Below, one piece after another: positions 31,596-40,416 of a stretch of 64,000 nt of DNA; positions within the stretch are counted from its first letter, which is position 1; every line of letters starts with the position of its first letter. The stretch is from Buttiauxella sp. B2 (GTDB taxonomy: Bacteria; Pseudomonadota; Gammaproteobacteria; Enterobacterales; Enterobacteriaceae). The translations under genes were made by a program, and so were the position numbers. The notes under the pieces are model-generated. The model was not told where the DNA came from. It was given only the letters and a program-made list of their open reading frames with translations, and ran no database searches. The DNA lies in assembly GCF_006376615.1 (NCBI RefSeq), contig NZ_VEXQ01000010.1:62001-126000 (forward strand), written 5' to 3'.

Positions 31596-31611
31596 TTAGA
31601 TAAAGATCACA
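31596..31611. promoter_or_regulatory. CRP/CytR-type site upstream of cdd
   Basis: TTAGA-TAAAGA-TCACA has one perfect CRP half (TCACA) and lies 61 bp before the cdd ATG. The context AGATCACATATAAAGCC matches the known E. coli cdd promoter, which is activated by CRP and repressed by CytR. Confidence 0.6.
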
Positions 31612-31671
31612 TATAAAGCCCATACAGAACCGTAAACTACGGTTCAATTACTTGTTATGAGGCTATGACCC

Positions 31672-32556
31672 ATGCGCTCACGTTTTCAGGCTGCTCTCGC
31701 ACAACTCCCGGCTTCCCTGCAAGCCGCTTTGCAACCCTTGATTGCTGATCCCCACTTCCCCGCGATGTTTAGCGCAACGGAAGTGGAATCATTGAAAGCC
31801 CAGTCAGGACTGGATGACGATGCGCTGGCATTTGCCTTATTGCCACTCGCTGCGGCCTGCGCCCGGGCAGACTTATCCCATTTCTACGTGGGTGCTGTGG
31901 CCCGTGGTATAAGCGGTAATCTGTACTTTGGCGGCAATATGGAGTTTCTTGGATCTACCATGCAACAAACCGTCCATGCCGAGCAAAGCGCAATTACCCA
32001 CGCCTGGATGCGCGGTGAAAAAGCACTAACTGCAATAACCGTTAACTACACACCATGCGGGCACTGTCGCCAGTTTATGAATGAGCTCAATAGCGGCATT
32101 GCATTACGCATTAATCTGCCAGGCCGTAAACCTGCAACGCTGGGCGACTACCTACCAGATGCATTTGGCCCGCGTGATTTAGAAATCAAAACCTTGTTAC
32201 TTGACGAAATGGATCATGGCTTTGTGCTGCAAGGCGATGAGTTGAACCATGCCGCTATTGCTGCGGCAAATCGTAGCCATGCACCATACAGTAACGCGCC
32301 ATCGGGTGTGGCGCTGGAAATGCGTGACGGAAAGATATTCACCGGAAGCTATGCGGAAAATGCCGCATTCAACCCTTCCCTGCCACCTCTGCAAGCGGCA
32401 CTGAATCTGCTGAGTCTTTCAGGTTACGACTACAACGAAATCCAGCGTGCTATTCTGGCAGAAAAAGCTGAAGCACCTTTGACACAGTGGGATGCGACTG
32501 CCGCAACGCTGAAGGCTCTGGGCTGTATGAATATCGACCGCGCACTTTTAAATTGA
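31672..32556 (+). CDS. cdd: Cytidine deaminase
   Basis: Zinc enzyme of 294 residues (the E. coli length) that converts cytidine and deoxycytidine to uridine forms in pyrimidine salvage. The catalytic domain shows HAEQ (His ligand and catalytic Glu) and PCGHC (two Cys ligands); a second, degenerate deaminase domain follows, as in the dimeric enterobacterial type. The upstream CRP/CytR-like site indicates nucleoside and carbon control. A long hairpin follows the stop. Confidence 0.97.
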   Translation: MRSRFQAALAQLPASLQAALQPLIADPHFPAMFSATEVESLKAQSGLDDDALAFALLPLAAACARADLSHFYVGAVARGISGNLYFGGNMEFLGSTMQQTVHAEQSAITHAWMRGEKALTAITVNYTPCGHCRQFMNELNSGIALRINLPGRKPATLGDYLPDAFGPRDLEIKTLLLDEMDHGFVLQGDELNHAAIAAANRSHAPYSNAPSGVALEMRDGKIFTGSYAENAAFNPSLPPLQAALNLLSLSGYDYNEIQRAILAEKAEAPLTQWDATAATLKALGCMNIDRALLN

Positions 32557-32560
32557 TCCC

Positions 32561-32588
32561 CACTGCGGGTGCGCTAGCACCCGCAGTG
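32561..32588 (+). terminator. Hairpin after cdd
   Basis: Perfect 12 bp stem CACTGCGGGTGC/GCACCCGCAGTG with a 4-base loop, 4 bp after the cdd stop. No T run follows, so it may act as a 3' stabiliser as well as a terminator. Confidence 0.65.
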
Positions 32589-32655
32589 ATGAAAATTGAC
32601 GCAACCAATTCCGCGAATCTTGCTCTTCACCATCAGGTAAAGTAGCCTTGAATAA

Positions 32656-33426
<771 letters not shown>

Positions 33427-33462
33427 GCTACCAACGCGTAGTCCTTATCAATAATGATAGGT

Positions 33463-34758
33463 TCAGGTATTCCCGAGAAAAGTATCAGCATTATAAAAAT
33501 ACTGGTTATATTCCTGCATCAAAAACTCCAGTAAGTAATTAACATTAGCTGGCGAATGTCGAATGAGACACATATAAAATGGATGCTGCTGAACGAATTG
33601 TATAAAACTTTGAGCGGGCTCTAACGTTGCTTCAAACACACTGTTCCCACGACGCAATCCAGTCAAGTTACAGACTGCCAGATGATACTGCCGCTGAGAG
33701 TAATAATACCAAGCATCATTCCAAACGATATCTGAGACAATCATTTCAGAGTGAACATTCTTTCGACATTTCCTGTCACCCTGCTCGTAAACAAAAGAAA
33801 TATGGCAATTCCCGTCCTGGACACTTTTTAAATTCGCTACCAAACATCCGCCATAGATGAAGCACTCATGCTCCAGGTAATGGTGAACATATAAGCTATA
33901 CCTATCCGTAAGTGTTTTGACAAGTTCGAAATGCCGATAGGCTGCAAGAACAGGTTTGACAATAGCTCCAGAATCATTACTTTTTAACTGTGCAGTACCA
34001 TAATGTGTATCAAAATATACATCACGCCGACTCATTAATCTGTCTTTAGCAAATATCCGCGAAACTAAATTTTGTCCAATACAACTTTCTTCATCAGTTA
34101 TTTTATATTGAAAATCTACAGGGATAGATGTAGCCGAAGGTGCATAATTTGTAGAGATAGCAATAATGCGTCGACTCCTTTTATCAGCTGTCACAATGGC
34201 ATACATTCGATTAGACGAAGCGTTAAAGTTAATTAAAAATGCCGCTGTAGATAGCTCAGAGTCTATTGATATAGAAGATGATTGAGTTTGGATAAGGCGA
34301 GAAATCGATGCCATTTTTGATAGATCACGCCCTAGTACTGTACTGCTGTATTCTGATCCATAGGGTAATTCTTTTAAAGATCTACCATTTCGAACGAGCT
34401 CCCCAATAATCAATAACCGTGGCGATATGGGAAAATCACAATAATGGATGAAAGTGATACTGCAATCAGGGCATTTGATCCGTTGCAATCCATTTTTCGA
34501 ACGCCCATGACGAGTAAGCCCTTTGCTTTTCCCGCAATGAGGGCATGACAAAATGATACCTTGATAGCCTTTGTTAACCTGAGCTTTGAAAACATTCAAT
34601 GCTCTTGCACTAATAACAGGAAAAGAGAACCCACATTCTAAGCACAATATATTTAATCCACTTTTCTGGTAGGACAAACTATTGAGCACTCCGAGATTTT
34701 TACAACCATATGTTTTGCAAAAATTTACATCCGTGTACTTGAATATCCCTGAACTCAC
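33463..34758 (-). CDS. Double zinc-ribbon, transposase-like protein of the sulfatase operon
   Basis: Protein of 431 residues that I cannot name. Two zinc ribbons stand at the N terminus: C14-X4-C19...C39-X2-C42 and C72-X2-C75...C96-X2-C99. The second (CPHCGKSKGLTRHGRS, then QRIKCPDC) has the form of the IS1 InsA-type DNA-binding finger. An HTH-like segment follows (GRSLKELPYGSEYSSTVLGRDL), and then a beta-rich part (NRMYAIVTADKRSRRIIAIS; YFDTHYGTAQL) that looks like an RNase-H/transposase fold. No terminal inverted repeats flank it, and it is the fourth gene of a sulfatase operon, 18 bp after the maturase. I infer a domesticated transposase used as DNA-binding regulator; the C-terminal 150 residues are unexplained. 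Codon use is AT-rich like its operon. Confidence 0.6.
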   Translation of the reverse strand: MSSGIFKYTDVNFCKTYGCKNLGVLNSLSYQKSGLNILCLECGFSFPVISARALNVFKAQVNKGYQGIILSCPHCGKSKGLTRHGRSKNGLQRIKCPDCSITFIHYCDFPISPRLLIIGELVRNGRSLKELPYGSEYSSTVLGRDLSKMASISRLIQTQSSSISIDSELSTAAFLINFNASSNRMYAIVTADKRSRRIIAISTNYAPSATSIPVDFQYKITDEESCIGQNLVSRIFAKDRLMSRRDVYFDTHYGTAQLKSNDSGAIVKPVLAAYRHFELVKTLTDRYSLYVHHYLEHECFIYGGCLVANLKSVQDGNCHISFVYEQGDRKCRKNVHSEMIVSDIVWNDAWYYYSQRQYHLAVCNLTGLRRGNSVFEATLEPAQSFIQFVQQHPFYMCLIRHSPANVNYLLEFLMQEYNQYFYNADTFLGNT

Positions 34759-34776
34759 AGTAAATGTATCCGTATG

Positions 34777-35979
34777 TTAAAGAATAAGGTTTTTTATCTC
34801 AGTGGGAGAAATTCCATTGTCCCAAAGAGACTTCATCATGAGCATATAAGGTTTTGCATAGTGAAAGAAGGCTTTATAGCCAGAACAAAAATAATTCAGA
34901 TTCTCCCCACCAGAGAGTGAGGGTGTAATACGATGTTTTGGGCATCCTCCATAGCAAGCAAATTTGAACTCACATACTTGGCATTCATTAGCCAGTTTTT
35001 TACTTTTAGCTATCGCAAAGTTGGTATTATTCTGCCCATCCCGAATATTCATAATACTGTCTGAATGAATGTTTCCGGCCTTATACTGCGGATAAACATA
35101 ATGATCACAATGATAGACATCTCCATTCATTTCTAAAGCTAAAGCTGTACCACATTGCTCCGCAAATATGCATATCTGCGCGGGTAGTTTGCACCATACT
35201 GAAAATATATGTTCGAAAAACTGAATGCCAATATTACCAATATCACGCCTTAACCAATGATAAAATATTGTTTTCATAAACTTAGAAAAATCATCGGGTG
35301 TAATGGATTGTGCGGATACTTTAGTTTCCCCCTGAAAATCAGGGGGTACCCATGTATAATCACTTGTTAAATCACTCCTGGCCTCACGTTCTAGTAAGGG
35401 AATAAATTGCATATCTGTGCTACCAATTTCTTTAAGGTAATTATAAACTCTCAATGGATGCTGAACATTAACATCATGGAGAACAGTCAATGTATTAAAA
35501 CCAACCTCATGATCTACAAGTTTTCTAATTGCTTTAAGGACTTGTTGATGTGTCGATTTACCCGCTTGAGTTTTCCTATAACAATCGTGAAGTTCTTCAT
35601 CCCCATCTATTGAAATACCAATCAAAAAATTGTGCTCGCGAAAAAAATTGCACCATTTATCATTAATTAGCACTCCATTAGTTTGTAGAGTGTTTATTAT
35701 CCGCTTACCTTTCGCATATTTTTTTTGCAATGTACGAGCTCTTGAAAAAAAATCTATCCCTGCCAACGTAGGTTCTCCCCCTTGCCAGGCAAAAATGACT
35801 TCATCTGTTTGCTGCGCATCAATCTGCTGTTGGATAAAAAGATCCAACGTAGCATTATCCATACAGGATGACTTTCGCAAAGGGTACAGGTGAGATTTCT
35901 CAAGATAGAAACAGTAGTCACAGTTGATATTACACTGTGACCCTGTAGGTTTAGCCATAACATGGCAACTTTTTTTCAT
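34777..35979 (-). CDS. Anaerobic sulfatase-maturating enzyme (radical SAM, anSME)
   Basis: Radical-SAM enzyme of 400 residues that oxidises the active-site Cys or Ser of sulfatases to formylglycine without oxygen. The CX3CX2C motif is C16-NIN-C20-DY-C23, with QGGEPTL just after. The C-terminal SPASM region supplies cysteines for two auxiliary clusters (CGTALALEMNGDVYHCDHY; CQVCEFKFACYGGCPKHR). It starts 1 bp after the sulfatase stop, so translation is coupled to its substrate. It acts in the cytoplasm before export of the sulfatase. It belongs with chuR/atsB/yidF-type maturases; I give no symbol because several names are in use. Confidence 0.93.
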   Translation of the reverse strand: MKKSCHVMAKPTGSQCNINCDYCFYLEKSHLYPLRKSSCMDNATLDLFIQQQIDAQQTDEVIFAWQGGEPTLAGIDFFSRARTLQKKYAKGKRIINTLQTNGVLINDKWCNFFREHNFLIGISIDGDEELHDCYRKTQAGKSTHQQVLKAIRKLVDHEVGFNTLTVLHDVNVQHPLRVYNYLKEIGSTDMQFIPLLEREARSDLTSDYTWVPPDFQGETKVSAQSITPDDFSKFMKTIFYHWLRRDIGNIGIQFFEHIFSVWCKLPAQICIFAEQCGTALALEMNGDVYHCDHYVYPQYKAGNIHSDSIMNIRDGQNNTNFAIAKSKKLANECQVCEFKFACYGGCPKHRITPSLSGGENLNYFCSGYKAFFHYAKPYMLMMKSLWDNGISPTEIKNLIL

Positions 35980-35980
35980 A

Positions 35981-37489
35981 TTAATTCCAGTTTACCGCTA
36001 CTGGTTTTTCGCCACGGGCAGCCATCAGTGCATCATGTTCTATACTATTTTTATACTCTTCAAAATCTATCAAGAGTTTTTTCTCAACATCAGATTGCTT
36101 CCCAAGTAAATTATTTACTTCTCCAATATCATTCTTCATATTGTATAAATACTTAGGTTTCCCATTACGATCGATAATCATCTTCCAATCACCTTCACGT
36201 ATGGCCCACATATCAACAGGATCATCCTGATAAGGCATGTCAATTGCCCAAATCAATGGCTTCGTTCGCGTGATTGTTTGCCCTGCAAGAATTGGTTTAA
36301 TCGATTGACCGTCAATAATGCGATCTGTTGGCAGTGTAAAATTGAGCATGCTTGCTAATGTTGGTAAAATATCCAGTCCTGTGACCGGTATATCACTTAC
36401 ACTACCAGCCTTAATATGATGGGGATATTTTATGATAGCAGGCACACGAATCCCACCATCCCATAAGTTATCTTTTCTGCCACGCAACCCTCCTGTTTCT
36501 CCTGCCATATTGAGTTCATACCATTTTCTAGCCTCGCGCGTGACTGGCCCGTTGTCACTGGTGAAAATAATAATTGTATTATCTTCCTCACCTATTTCTT
36601 TCACTTTTTTGAGAATCTTCCCGACCTGCTCATCGAGATAACTGATGTTCGCATAATATTCTCCAGCTCCGCGCCATGGTTTATCTGCCCAATCTGCATA
36701 AAATAGATCCTGATTTTTTTTCTCATACTCACTCATATATTTACTGTATAAATCTAGATATTTTTTAGGCGAAGCTAGAGGTGAATGAACTTCTGTAAAT
36801 GCAACGTACATGAAAAATGGATTATTATCTTTACGATCGGAAAGCCAATGAAGTGCTTCGTCACTGACGAGTTCGCCACTGAGCTGTTTAACTGTTCCAA
36901 TTGGCTTCCCGTTTCGAACAAAACCGTTAGGATATACGACACCATAACGCGGACGTTCTTTGCTTTTTTCCAGGTCATTGGAAACATAACCACCAGCATT
37001 AACCAGAGAATAATCGAACCCCATATCTTTTGCCTGTGGTTGATCGATTCGTTCTGCGCCTGCATTTAAATGAAGTTTCCCCATCATTGCAGTATCGTAA
37101 CCTTGGTCTTTTAGATAATTAGCGATGGTTTTTTCATTGCGCCCTAATGCGACATTTTTGCCCGCAGGGATCCAGGATCGAATACCTGTTCTAAATGGAG
37201 TGCGCCCGGTTAATAATCCGGCTCGAGAAGGTGAGCACAATGGCGAAGGTGCATAATACTGTGTAAAGCGCATTCCTTCATTTGCCAGAGCATCAAGATT
37301 AGGTGTCTGAACTATCGGATGTCCATAGACTCCCAAATCACCGTAGCCAAGATCATCAGCCATAATGATAATCACATTAATTTTTTTCTCAGATGTTTCT
37401 GTGGCTGGCTTAGATGTTTCACTAGCATGCAACAAGGTAGAGCTAAATAATAAAGATCCAATCATGCTCGACAACAATTTCTTTTTCAT
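35981..37489 (-). CDS. Periplasmic Cys-type sulfatase
   Basis: Sulfatase of 502 residues with a signal peptide (MKKKLLSSMIGSLLFSSTLLHA). It has the alkaline-phosphatase fold: metal-binding MADDLGYGD (Asp45, Asp46), the formylglycine motif C85-S-P-S-R89 followed by AGLLTGR, and the second metal site FTSDNGP. The Cys must be converted to formylglycine, and the needed maturase gene is next in the operon. It hydrolyses sulfate esters to release sulfate; similarity to arylsulfatase A-type enzymes is clear but the substrate (aryl, sugar or glycosaminoglycan sulfate) is not determined by sequence. It is downstream of a Tsx-like channel gene and is AT-rich compared with flanking core genes. Confidence 0.92.
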   Translation of the reverse strand: MKKKLLSSMIGSLLFSSTLLHASETSKPATETSEKKINVIIIMADDLGYGDLGVYGHPIVQTPNLDALANEGMRFTQYYAPSPLCSPSRAGLLTGRTPFRTGIRSWIPAGKNVALGRNEKTIANYLKDQGYDTAMMGKLHLNAGAERIDQPQAKDMGFDYSLVNAGGYVSNDLEKSKERPRYGVVYPNGFVRNGKPIGTVKQLSGELVSDEALHWLSDRKDNNPFFMYVAFTEVHSPLASPKKYLDLYSKYMSEYEKKNQDLFYADWADKPWRGAGEYYANISYLDEQVGKILKKVKEIGEEDNTIIIFTSDNGPVTREARKWYELNMAGETGGLRGRKDNLWDGGIRVPAIIKYPHHIKAGSVSDIPVTGLDILPTLASMLNFTLPTDRIIDGQSIKPILAGQTITRTKPLIWAIDMPYQDDPVDMWAIREGDWKMIIDRNGKPKYLYNMKNDIGEVNNLLGKQSDVEKKLLIDFEEYKNSIEHDALMAARGEKPVAVNWN

Positions 37490-37513
37490 GATAATTCCTT
37501 TTAATAATTAAAT

Positions 37514-38305
37514 TCAGAACTCATAGCCCAACATATAAATCATCTGATCGCCGAATCCGTCATATCCCAATTTATTTTCGAAATAACGCCAGGTCATACT
37601 GGCCTTCAGATGGGGGTAAAATTTCCATGTCAGTGTCAACCCACCATTAATGCCATTTTTACCGTGCTGTTGTTCGGCATAGGCATCATTACGATCAAAT
37701 TCAAACTCATTCCAGTTAGATAAAACAAATTTTTCTTCCCACAGAGAAAAGAAATAAGCACTAGTCCAGCCAACTGTATATCCATTTCTTCCGCTAGCAC
37801 TTTTACCACCCATTTCTTTTGATTTATAATCAGAAGATTCATTATGGAAAGCAATGTATGGTTTAAAAAAACCAGATTTCCCACTCCAGCCTAAATACCC
37901 AAGGCCATATAGCATATCTAAATCATCACTCCATTTATTATCAAACTGCCCATAGAGTTTCCCCATAAGACTAAAATCAGAACTAAGCAAGCGAATATGT
38001 GTTTGCGCAGATACAACATAATTTTGCCCTTCGATATCATGATTGAGTACGTTATTCTCATAAAAAGAATAAAATTCTCCTTTATCGAAAATGGCTCCGA
38101 AATCAGCTGTTAATTTCCATACCTCACCACGCGGCACATTTACAAAACCACTGTTCCAGTTTGCATACCCCGCATTTACAGAGCTATATGCATTCTTCAA
38201 ATTTAATTCCAAAGCTTCTGTTCTTTTACAGAATGACATTAAGGAAAGTAAAGCCACAAAGGATAATATTATTGCGGTATATTTTTTATTGCTAACACCA
38301 AACAT
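37514..38305 (-). CDS. Tsx-like outer-membrane channel
   Basis: Protein of 263 residues with a signal peptide ending near RTEALEL, and then alternating aromatic/polar beta strands. The last residue is Phe (MLGYEF), the mark of outer-membrane barrels. The pattern NAGYANWNSGFVNVPRGEVW and the length fit the Tsx/OmpK nucleoside-channel family. As first gene of the sulfatase operon it probably admits the sulfated substrate into the periplasm; this is inferred from context. The promoter region upstream has a perfect CRP site. The gene is AT-rich. Confidence 0.78.
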   Translation of the reverse strand: MFGVSNKKYTAIILSFVALLSLMSFCKRTEALELNLKNAYSSVNAGYANWNSGFVNVPRGEVWKLTADFGAIFDKGEFYSFYENNVLNHDIEGQNYVVSAQTHIRLLSSDFSLMGKLYGQFDNKWSDDLDMLYGLGYLGWSGKSGFFKPYIAFHNESSDYKSKEMGGKSASGRNGYTVGWTSAYFFSLWEEKFVLSNWNEFEFDRNDAYAEQQHGKNGINGGLTLTWKFYPHLKASMTWRYFENKLGYDGFGDQMIYMLGYEF

Positions 38306-38622
38306 ATTTAAGTTCCTTTTAATTTATTCACACCCCCACGGCCGTGCCATTCTAATTAAAGCATAGAAAGTGTTTTGTGATAAAAATCACATCAAATCTG
38401 CGTCTGACCAAGAGTGACAAAATGTGTTGTTTTTTGTTATTTAACTAATTGAATTGATGTGCTTGTTATTTGTAAAATAAAACAGGGAGAGTCATTTCAT
38501 TCAGCATATTCGTTATTAACTGAACGCATAATAAAGCAGGTGAGGTTTACAAAATATTTTAGGTATGGGATAGGTAATGTGCACCTCGCCATTATTACTT
38601 TTTCAACTAAAAGGATTTCATT
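38306..38622. promoter_or_regulatory. Divergent promoter region of the sulfatase operon and the sulfotransferase gene
   Basis: This 317 bp, AT-rich spacer separates the divergent operons. It holds a CRP site at 38376-38391 and the ribosome binding site AAAGGA before the sulfotransferase ATG. No reading frame here extends the sulfotransferase N terminus. I see no second clear operator. Confidence 0.6.
38376..38391. promoter_or_regulatory. CRP binding site, sulfatase island
   Basis: TGTGA-TAAAAA-TCACA matches the CRP consensus in all 10 conserved positions. It is 71 bp upstream of the Tsx-like gene start and 232 bp before the sulfotransferase start, so it most likely activates the sulfatase operon. 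This suggests carbon rather than sulfur control. Confidence 0.72.
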
Positions 38623-40317
38623 ATGATGCTCTCAACCCCTCCCTTGCCAAACCCGCGAACTGCTATTAACCAAGGCATAGATCCAGAAGATTCACTTGTT
38701 GTCGCACACACTCAGGTATATGACAATTTACTCGCAGATATCAGCACCTTTATCACCCAAGAAAATCCAAATATCACGCTTGACCCCTATGGCACTGCCC
38801 CGCTGAGTCTCTATATTGGACTCTGGTCTGAAACAGCAGAAATAGTGAATATTACTGTTGTTGACGAAAACCTGTTGGCTCCTGCATTGAACTTCACTCA
38901 GGAAATTTCTGTGGGAGTAAATTTAATCCCGGTAGCTGGGTTATTACCGGACACCATAAATATAATTACGCTCGAGTCGTCTCTCGGGGTGAATAATTAC
39001 TCGACTCTCACTAAACCGCTGCCACCAACCGATGCTCAAGATCCGCTCGGCTACGATCTCTTTCCTCAAATAACCTTGAAGAAGCCCGTTGATAACCCTG
39101 CTACACTAGCTGATGGGCTCTATTTCATATCTTGCTTTGATCGCAATAATTTAGCACTCGACTATAATGCAAATGTCCGTTGGTTTACGGTTAAAGATAT
39201 CCCTTCAAATAATTTACTGCGTATCGCTAATGGTCACTTTCTCTCTTCCGCAGTGGCTCAAGATAATTATCTAAAAATGTATGAATTCGATATGATTGGT
39301 CGAATTCATACTATGTATCTATTGGACAATGCGTTACACCACTCACTCTATCAACAGTCAAATGGTTTACTGACCGGTGCTTCAGAATATGCGCTGGGTA
39401 CACGCCCTGACGGTGGTACAAGTCTTGAGGATGGTGTATCTCTTATAGATCTCAATACGGGACTTGAGACAGCTTATTATGACATGGCCAAAGTTCTGGA
39501 TATTTCACGTGCAACACGCCCTTCAAATGCGCCTTCCACAGACGGCAGTATTGACTGGTTGCATATCAATCAATGTTATATTAATGAGACAAATAATATT
39601 CTCGTGACCTCTGGTCGTAATCAAAGTGCAGTCTTTGGTGTCGATGTTGCGACATCCATTTTACGATTTATTATGGGAACACATGAAGCCTGGGCTTCAG
39701 ATTATCTGGACTATTTACTGATCCCTGTCGATGGTACCGGAACTCCGCTATACGATTTTACAGACCCGAATGATGTTAATGAGGCAAACCAGGTATTCTG
39801 GAACTGGGGTCAACACAACGTTCTTGAGATCCATAACGATGCGGCCAATATTCTCGAGATCTCAATTATTAATAATGGCAATTATCGCTCGCGCGATGAT
39901 GCTCTGAGTATTGCCCCCTGGAATAATCAAAGTCGAATTGGTCATTATCGAATCGACCTTAATACCATGACGGTACAATTATTGTCAGAGTACGAATCAG
40001 GTTCTGAGGGTTACAGCAGTCTGTGTGGTGCCAAACAAATTATGTCGAATGGCAACATTGTGGTGTGCTTCGGTGGTGCTACTTTTGATGGTACAGGCTT
40101 GGCATTCACCTGTGATCCAGGCTTTAGCGATGTTGACTATGCTGTCTGGGATGGATCAGCGGAGGGAAAATTACCGTTGCGAGAGATGGATGCAGAAGGG
40201 AATATTTTGGTTGATATCACAGTGGGCTCAGGGCTTGCGCGAACCGCAGCAGACAGCAATATGTATCGCTACAATATAACTTGCTTCCGGGCTTATAAAT
40301 TACCGCTTTTTGGCTGA
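38623..40317 (+). CDS. Arylsulfate sulfotransferase (AssT family), no signal peptide
   Basis: Protein of 564 residues that resembles E. coli CFT073 AssT, a PAPS-independent enzyme that moves a sulfuryl group from one phenol to another through a sulfo-histidine. The N-terminal beta domain has LDPYGTAPLSLYIG; the propeller keeps the active-site set by alignment: His240, His314, Asn316, Arg332 and His398 (AssT His252, His356, Asn358, Arg374, His436). The spacings 314-332 and 332-398 agree with AssT. In contrast to AssT there is no signal peptide, no cysteine pair in the loop before the last His, and no dsbL/dsbI neighbour. It may therefore act in the cytoplasm or be exported by another route. 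It is divergent from the sulfatase operon. Confidence 0.86.
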   Translation: MMLSTPPLPNPRTAINQGIDPEDSLVVAHTQVYDNLLADISTFITQENPNITLDPYGTAPLSLYIGLWSETAEIVNITVVDENLLAPALNFTQEISVGVNLIPVAGLLPDTINIITLESSLGVNNYSTLTKPLPPTDAQDPLGYDLFPQITLKKPVDNPATLADGLYFISCFDRNNLALDYNANVRWFTVKDIPSNNLLRIANGHFLSSAVAQDNYLKMYEFDMIGRIHTMYLLDNALHHSLYQQSNGLLTGASEYALGTRPDGGTSLEDGVSLIDLNTGLETAYYDMAKVLDISRATRPSNAPSTDGSIDWLHINQCYINETNNILVTSGRNQSAVFGVDVATSILRFIMGTHEAWASDYLDYLLIPVDGTGTPLYDFTDPNDVNEANQVFWNWGQHNVLEIHNDAANILEISIINNGNYRSRDDALSIAPWNNQSRIGHYRIDLNTMTVQLLSEYESGSEGYSSLCGAKQIMSNGNIVVCFGGATFDGTGLAFTCDPGFSDVDYAVWDGSAEGKLPLREMDAEGNILVDITVGSGLARTAADSNMYRYNITCFRAYKLPLFG

Positions 40318-40373
40318 AATCTAATTCACTGGCAGATTCAAAAGAAAAGATAACTCATCTATCTATATAATAT

Positions 40374-40407
40374 TTCCCCCTTACCCAATATATGGAATAA
40401 GGGGGAA
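40374..40407. terminator. Terminator between sulfotransferase gene and mglC
   Basis: Inverted repeat TTCCCCCTTA/TAAGGGGGAA between convergent stops. T runs are short on both strands. It marks the right edge of the island. Confidence 0.65.
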
Positions 40408-40416
40408 TGTTAATAC

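Noticed and set aside
33463-34758. An insertion sequence encoding the zinc-ribbon protein
   Set aside because: No terminal inverted repeats or target duplications flank the gene, and it is spaced like an operon gene (18 bp after the maturase).
33427-40416. Direct repeats or a tRNA attachment site at the edges of the sulfatase island
   Set aside because: The sequences at 33427-33462 and 40318-40416 share no repeat, and no tRNA gene is near, so no site-specific integration is indicated.
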